Shown piece by piece: positions 61,336 to 64,000 of a stretch of 64,000 nt of DNA. The stretch covers positions 806,001 to 870,000 of the forward strand of contig NBAZ01000010.1 of the NCBI GenBank assembly GCA_002794735.1, in the 5' to 3' direction. Made by a program: the position numbers and the translations under genes. Source of the DNA: Pyrrhoderma lamaoense (Eukaryota > Basidiomycota > Agaricomycetes > Hymenochaetales > Hymenochaetaceae). The notes under the pieces are model-generated. The model was not told the DNA's origin and did no database searches. It saw only the letters and a program-made list of their open reading frames with translations. The first letter of the stretch is position 1. Every line of letters starts with the position of its first letter.

Positions 61336-63061
61336 CTATAAAAAGTCCAAACCAATACCAACTTGGAAACCACGTCTATATGCATCATTCTTGTTTGAGA
61401 CAAGCGGGACTCCAAAATTAAGCTCAACTCGAACAGGATCGAAACGGTATAACAAGCCTACACCTGCCGAAATACATGGCCTTGATAGAGAATCCCGAAC
61501 GTTGTCTATTAGTGTCCTATCCTTCTTTCGGATGTCAAGTCTACCGGCGTTAGCAAACAATTGTAATTTCACAGGCCATTCTGGTTTAAATGGTAGATTT
61601 GAGATCACACTCGCTCCAGTTGCCCAGAACAGGTCTCCACCAAGAGAATCATTTTTGTCACGCGGCCCAAGACCATTCTGTTTGAACATCCGCACATCTA
61701 ATGGGCCGCCAAGCTGGAAGCGATCGTTAAACGGTGCACTCTCGATGTTACCGAATGGTTGAATGTAACCCGCTCGCCCAGAGAGTGAGAAACTGAGCCC
61801 TGGGAATGGAGTACGCACGAGTTGGAAAGAGCCTTGAGATTTATAAAATCCACCTTCCTCATTTAGGGCAGCTATTTCCTGATTGACCGCCATGATTATA
61901 TCAGACTACCGAAGTTGATAAAGAACACTAGAACACACATATACTGACATTATATGTTCGGAGGTAACCACCACTTGAAGGTATAGACTTGTCATCTCGT
62001 GAATCATACGTCCAGTTATGAGACAATGAAAACTTTGTTGATGGCCCAGCAATTTCACGAATGCTTAAGGAAGCACCCTCAGTGAGTGCATGGACATGAC
62101 GTAGTACAGCTTCTCCAGAAATTTCATTAGACGTGTATTTTCCAAATTTCTAAGAAGATGCAGCAAATGAAATGACCAAAACCAAAACCATAATTCTCAG
62201 CTCCGCAGTTCTGTTTATTTTGGGCACAAGCTGACCTAGCTCACCCTTATAGTGGCGCGCATCCCGCGCACCCCCTCTATACAGCTCGCAAAACTCGTAA
62301 GATCCCTCTCGAGACCAAAGAGCGAGATTTCACCACGGGTACGCATTGCTCGAAGCGCAGACGAGAGCGTTACATTTCCAGATAGCCGAGTACGGAGACC
62401 AGAAGACAAGGTTACATCAAGTGTTTCTGCAAGACCAAGAGCATTGCGCACTTGACCTTGTAAGCTCACAGAGCCATCTTGATTCCCCATCTCTGTAGAT
62501 GTTTTAAGGAAGTAAAATCCCCGTGGAGCGGTGTAGAGGACGAGGTCGATATCTCCCGGTTGTGCGTATGGACTTTTTGAGGCCTCAAGCCGTGGAAGAA
62601 CCGCTTTATACATATCTGTCTCAAGCAGTTTATCTGTGATCCGTTTTGAGGCACTAAGTACATCCCTTAGCGTTGAGTTTTCACTGTTTGCGGGAGGGAC
62701 GTATGGATCTGTGAGCCATTTCAGAACTGCTGGCCGAGTACGCTCTTTACCACCAGCAACATGTACCGATGAAATTCGCAAGGGAGTATCTAAGTTATCC
62801 TGCACCTTGAAGTTTTTGTACTCTTGTTAGAGATGGAACTATGTGTACAAGGTGCAAGATAATAAGAATTAAACGTACTAATTCATTGAGGTGCAGAAGA
62901 GCAGTCTCGTATTCATCGCGGAGTTTACGTTCCATACGGGCCTCTTGCCATTGACGTAACTTTTCTAGCTCTGCAGCATCTGGTTCGAGGTCTCTTGGTG
63001 ACGATGTCGTCGCCAGTGGGGGAGAGATGCGGTCTGCGAGAGGTGCAGGCTCGGCGTCCAT
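61336..63061 (-). CDS. SAM50: Sorting and assembly machinery subunit Sam50 (Omp85/BamA family)
   Basis: Core channel of the mitochondrial outer-membrane SAM complex, which inserts beta-barrel proteins. Exons are 63061-62879, 62805-62245, 62149-61949 and 61878-61336, all GT..AG and in phase, giving about 495 residues, close to the family's usual length. An acidic/charged N-terminus is followed by the single POTRA domain (PLRISSVHVAGGKERTRPAV). The beta-barrel with alternating strands follows (FSLSHNWTYDSRDD; RTPFPGLSFSLSGRAGYIQP). The loop-6-like segment is FQLGGPLDVRMFKQNGLGPR, and the barrel ends VELNFGVPLV, then GFQVGIGLDFL with an aromatic/hydrophobic last strand. Confidence 0.93.
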
Positions 63062-63266
63062 CGGTGAAGGAGGGGAGGGTGAAGACGCGGCACGGCACTG
63101 AAGTGTAAATATCTCACACTACGTCTTCAAGCAGACGCATAACGTAAAGAGTCGATCACCATACAAATTATATCCTTCCGACCGTGTCAAGTACAACGAA
63201 CGTATCTTATTTCCATCTACACTTGGCATACCGTCATCAATATCTATACAGCACTCTTTGACAACG
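63062..63266. promoter_or_regulatory. Short divergent promoter between SAM50 and the last gene
   Basis: Only about 205 bp separate the two start codons, so control elements must be shared or overlapping. No specific motif is claimed. Confidence 0.6.
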
Positions 63267-64000
63267 ATGACGGCAAGCCTAGGTGAACCGCCCTCTCACT
63301 GGCATTCTGTACGACCTTGGTCTCCACGCTTTCTGCTCACTGTACGCGAAATAACATCAGTCTCTACAACTTTCGTTCTTTCTTCGGCATGCTCTTCCGA
63401 CGGTACTGATACAAGCCTTGCATCTCTTGGAATAACCACAGGATCTGGGTCTGATGATGAAGACTCTGTGGAGAACTCGATACCCGGCCTTGCAACATCT
63501 AGATCATATATGGTTTCTGACGCTCTAGGAAGAGGTTTGTCAGTAAATGTGAATGGTGCTGCATGGAAACGCGTCCTGATGCGCATGAATGACAAGGGAG
63601 ACGAAGTAATTTTGGTTATCTTTGGACTCATGCCTGGGAGGCAGTACGATGTCGAGATAGGTGTCGTATTTGGAGATGGAGAGGAAGTTTTACATAGCCG
63701 AATGGTCACTCAACCACAACGTATGTTCTACTGTAACTGCTACCTAATACAGGATCTGATCAAATTTGAACTCAAACTAAATATACAGCTGGGCAATTGA
63801 TTAATGAGGAAGCTGGTGGCAATCCCGTGGACTCTATTACATCTTCAATTAATACTGTCCCAAGCCTCCCCTCTAATTCCTCGAATACACCAGTTCCACA
63901 TAATCGTTCGATCTCGCTCGACGAATATGCAGCTCAATTGAGGCTACAACTGGCACATATCACCTCCGAAAGGGATTCACTTACCGCGGAACTCAAAAGC
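63267..64000 (+). CDS. Unrecognised protein with FN3-like region and coiled coil (3' end outside the window)
   Basis: The start at 63267 gives MTASLGEPPSHWHSVRPWSP. The first exon holds a Ser/Asp-rich linker and then a beta-type segment (GLSVNVNGAAWKRVLMRMND, then IFGLMPGRQYDVEIGVVFGD). Its LxPGxxYDVxI pattern is typical of fibronectin type III folds. An intron (about 63,721-63,789) joins it in phase to a second exon (GQLINEEAGGNPVDSI). This exon is Ser/Pro/Asn-rich and then turns into a heptad-like coiled coil (LDEYAAQLRLQLAHITSERD) that runs off the window. I do not recognise the family and propose no function. Confidence 0.75.

Noticed and set aside
1..64000. tRNA or rRNA genes
   Set aside because: I looked for B-box-like GGTTCRANTCC and for cloverleaf arms on both strands by eye and found none convincing. 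A dedicated tRNA scan would be decisive.

Overview
The window reads as nuclear DNA of an intron-rich filamentous basidiomycete. Nearly all genes are split by many short GT..AG introns of about 45-75 nt. The gene set is fungal: alpha-aminoadipate reductase for lysine, Sam50, a Rmd1-type DUF155 protein, and a ThrE/Prm10-type transporter. A seven-helix protein resembling the DUF6533 family points to Agaricomycetes, but this is inference and no species is named. I found no tRNA, rRNA, CRISPR array or recognisable transposon gene.

The window has two compartments. Bases 1 to about 22,500 hold one supported gene, a very large low-complexity bHLH transcription factor (about 5.7-11.9 kb, minus strand; Rtg3/MiT-like). 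It sits in about 16 kb of apparently non-coding DNA rich in microsatellites, a long purine tract, pyrimidine-rich DNA and a 217-bp tandem duplication. Bases 22,593-64,000 are gene-dense, with 14 genes that mostly alternate in strand.

Order in the dense part: histidine acid phosphatase (-), Rmd1-like DUF155 protein (+), FAD monooxygenase 1 (+), FAD monooxygenase 2 (-), mitochondrial-type acyl-CoA synthetase (+), DUF6533-like membrane protein (-), LYS2 (-), PTEN-like phosphatase (+), B-type cyclin (-), mitochondrial isoleucyl-tRNA synthetase (+), ThrE/Prm10-like transporter (-), GH51 arabinofuranosidase (+), SAM50 (-), and an unrecognised FN3-like/coiled-coil protein cut by the window end (+). 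Several pairs share short divergent promoters: LYS2/PTEN about 300 bp, cyclin B/ILERS about 330 bp, SAM50/last gene about 205 bp.

Most of these are housekeeping genes. The two monooxygenases and the acyl-CoA synthetase form a plausible small metabolic cluster for activating and hydroxylating an aromatic or fatty acid; this is inference only. LYS2 and GH51 each contain a spot where coherent coding jumps frame by one base with no room for an intron, next to a short same-base run. A similar jump occurs in the bHLH gene. Missing bases in the assembly are the simplest explanation.
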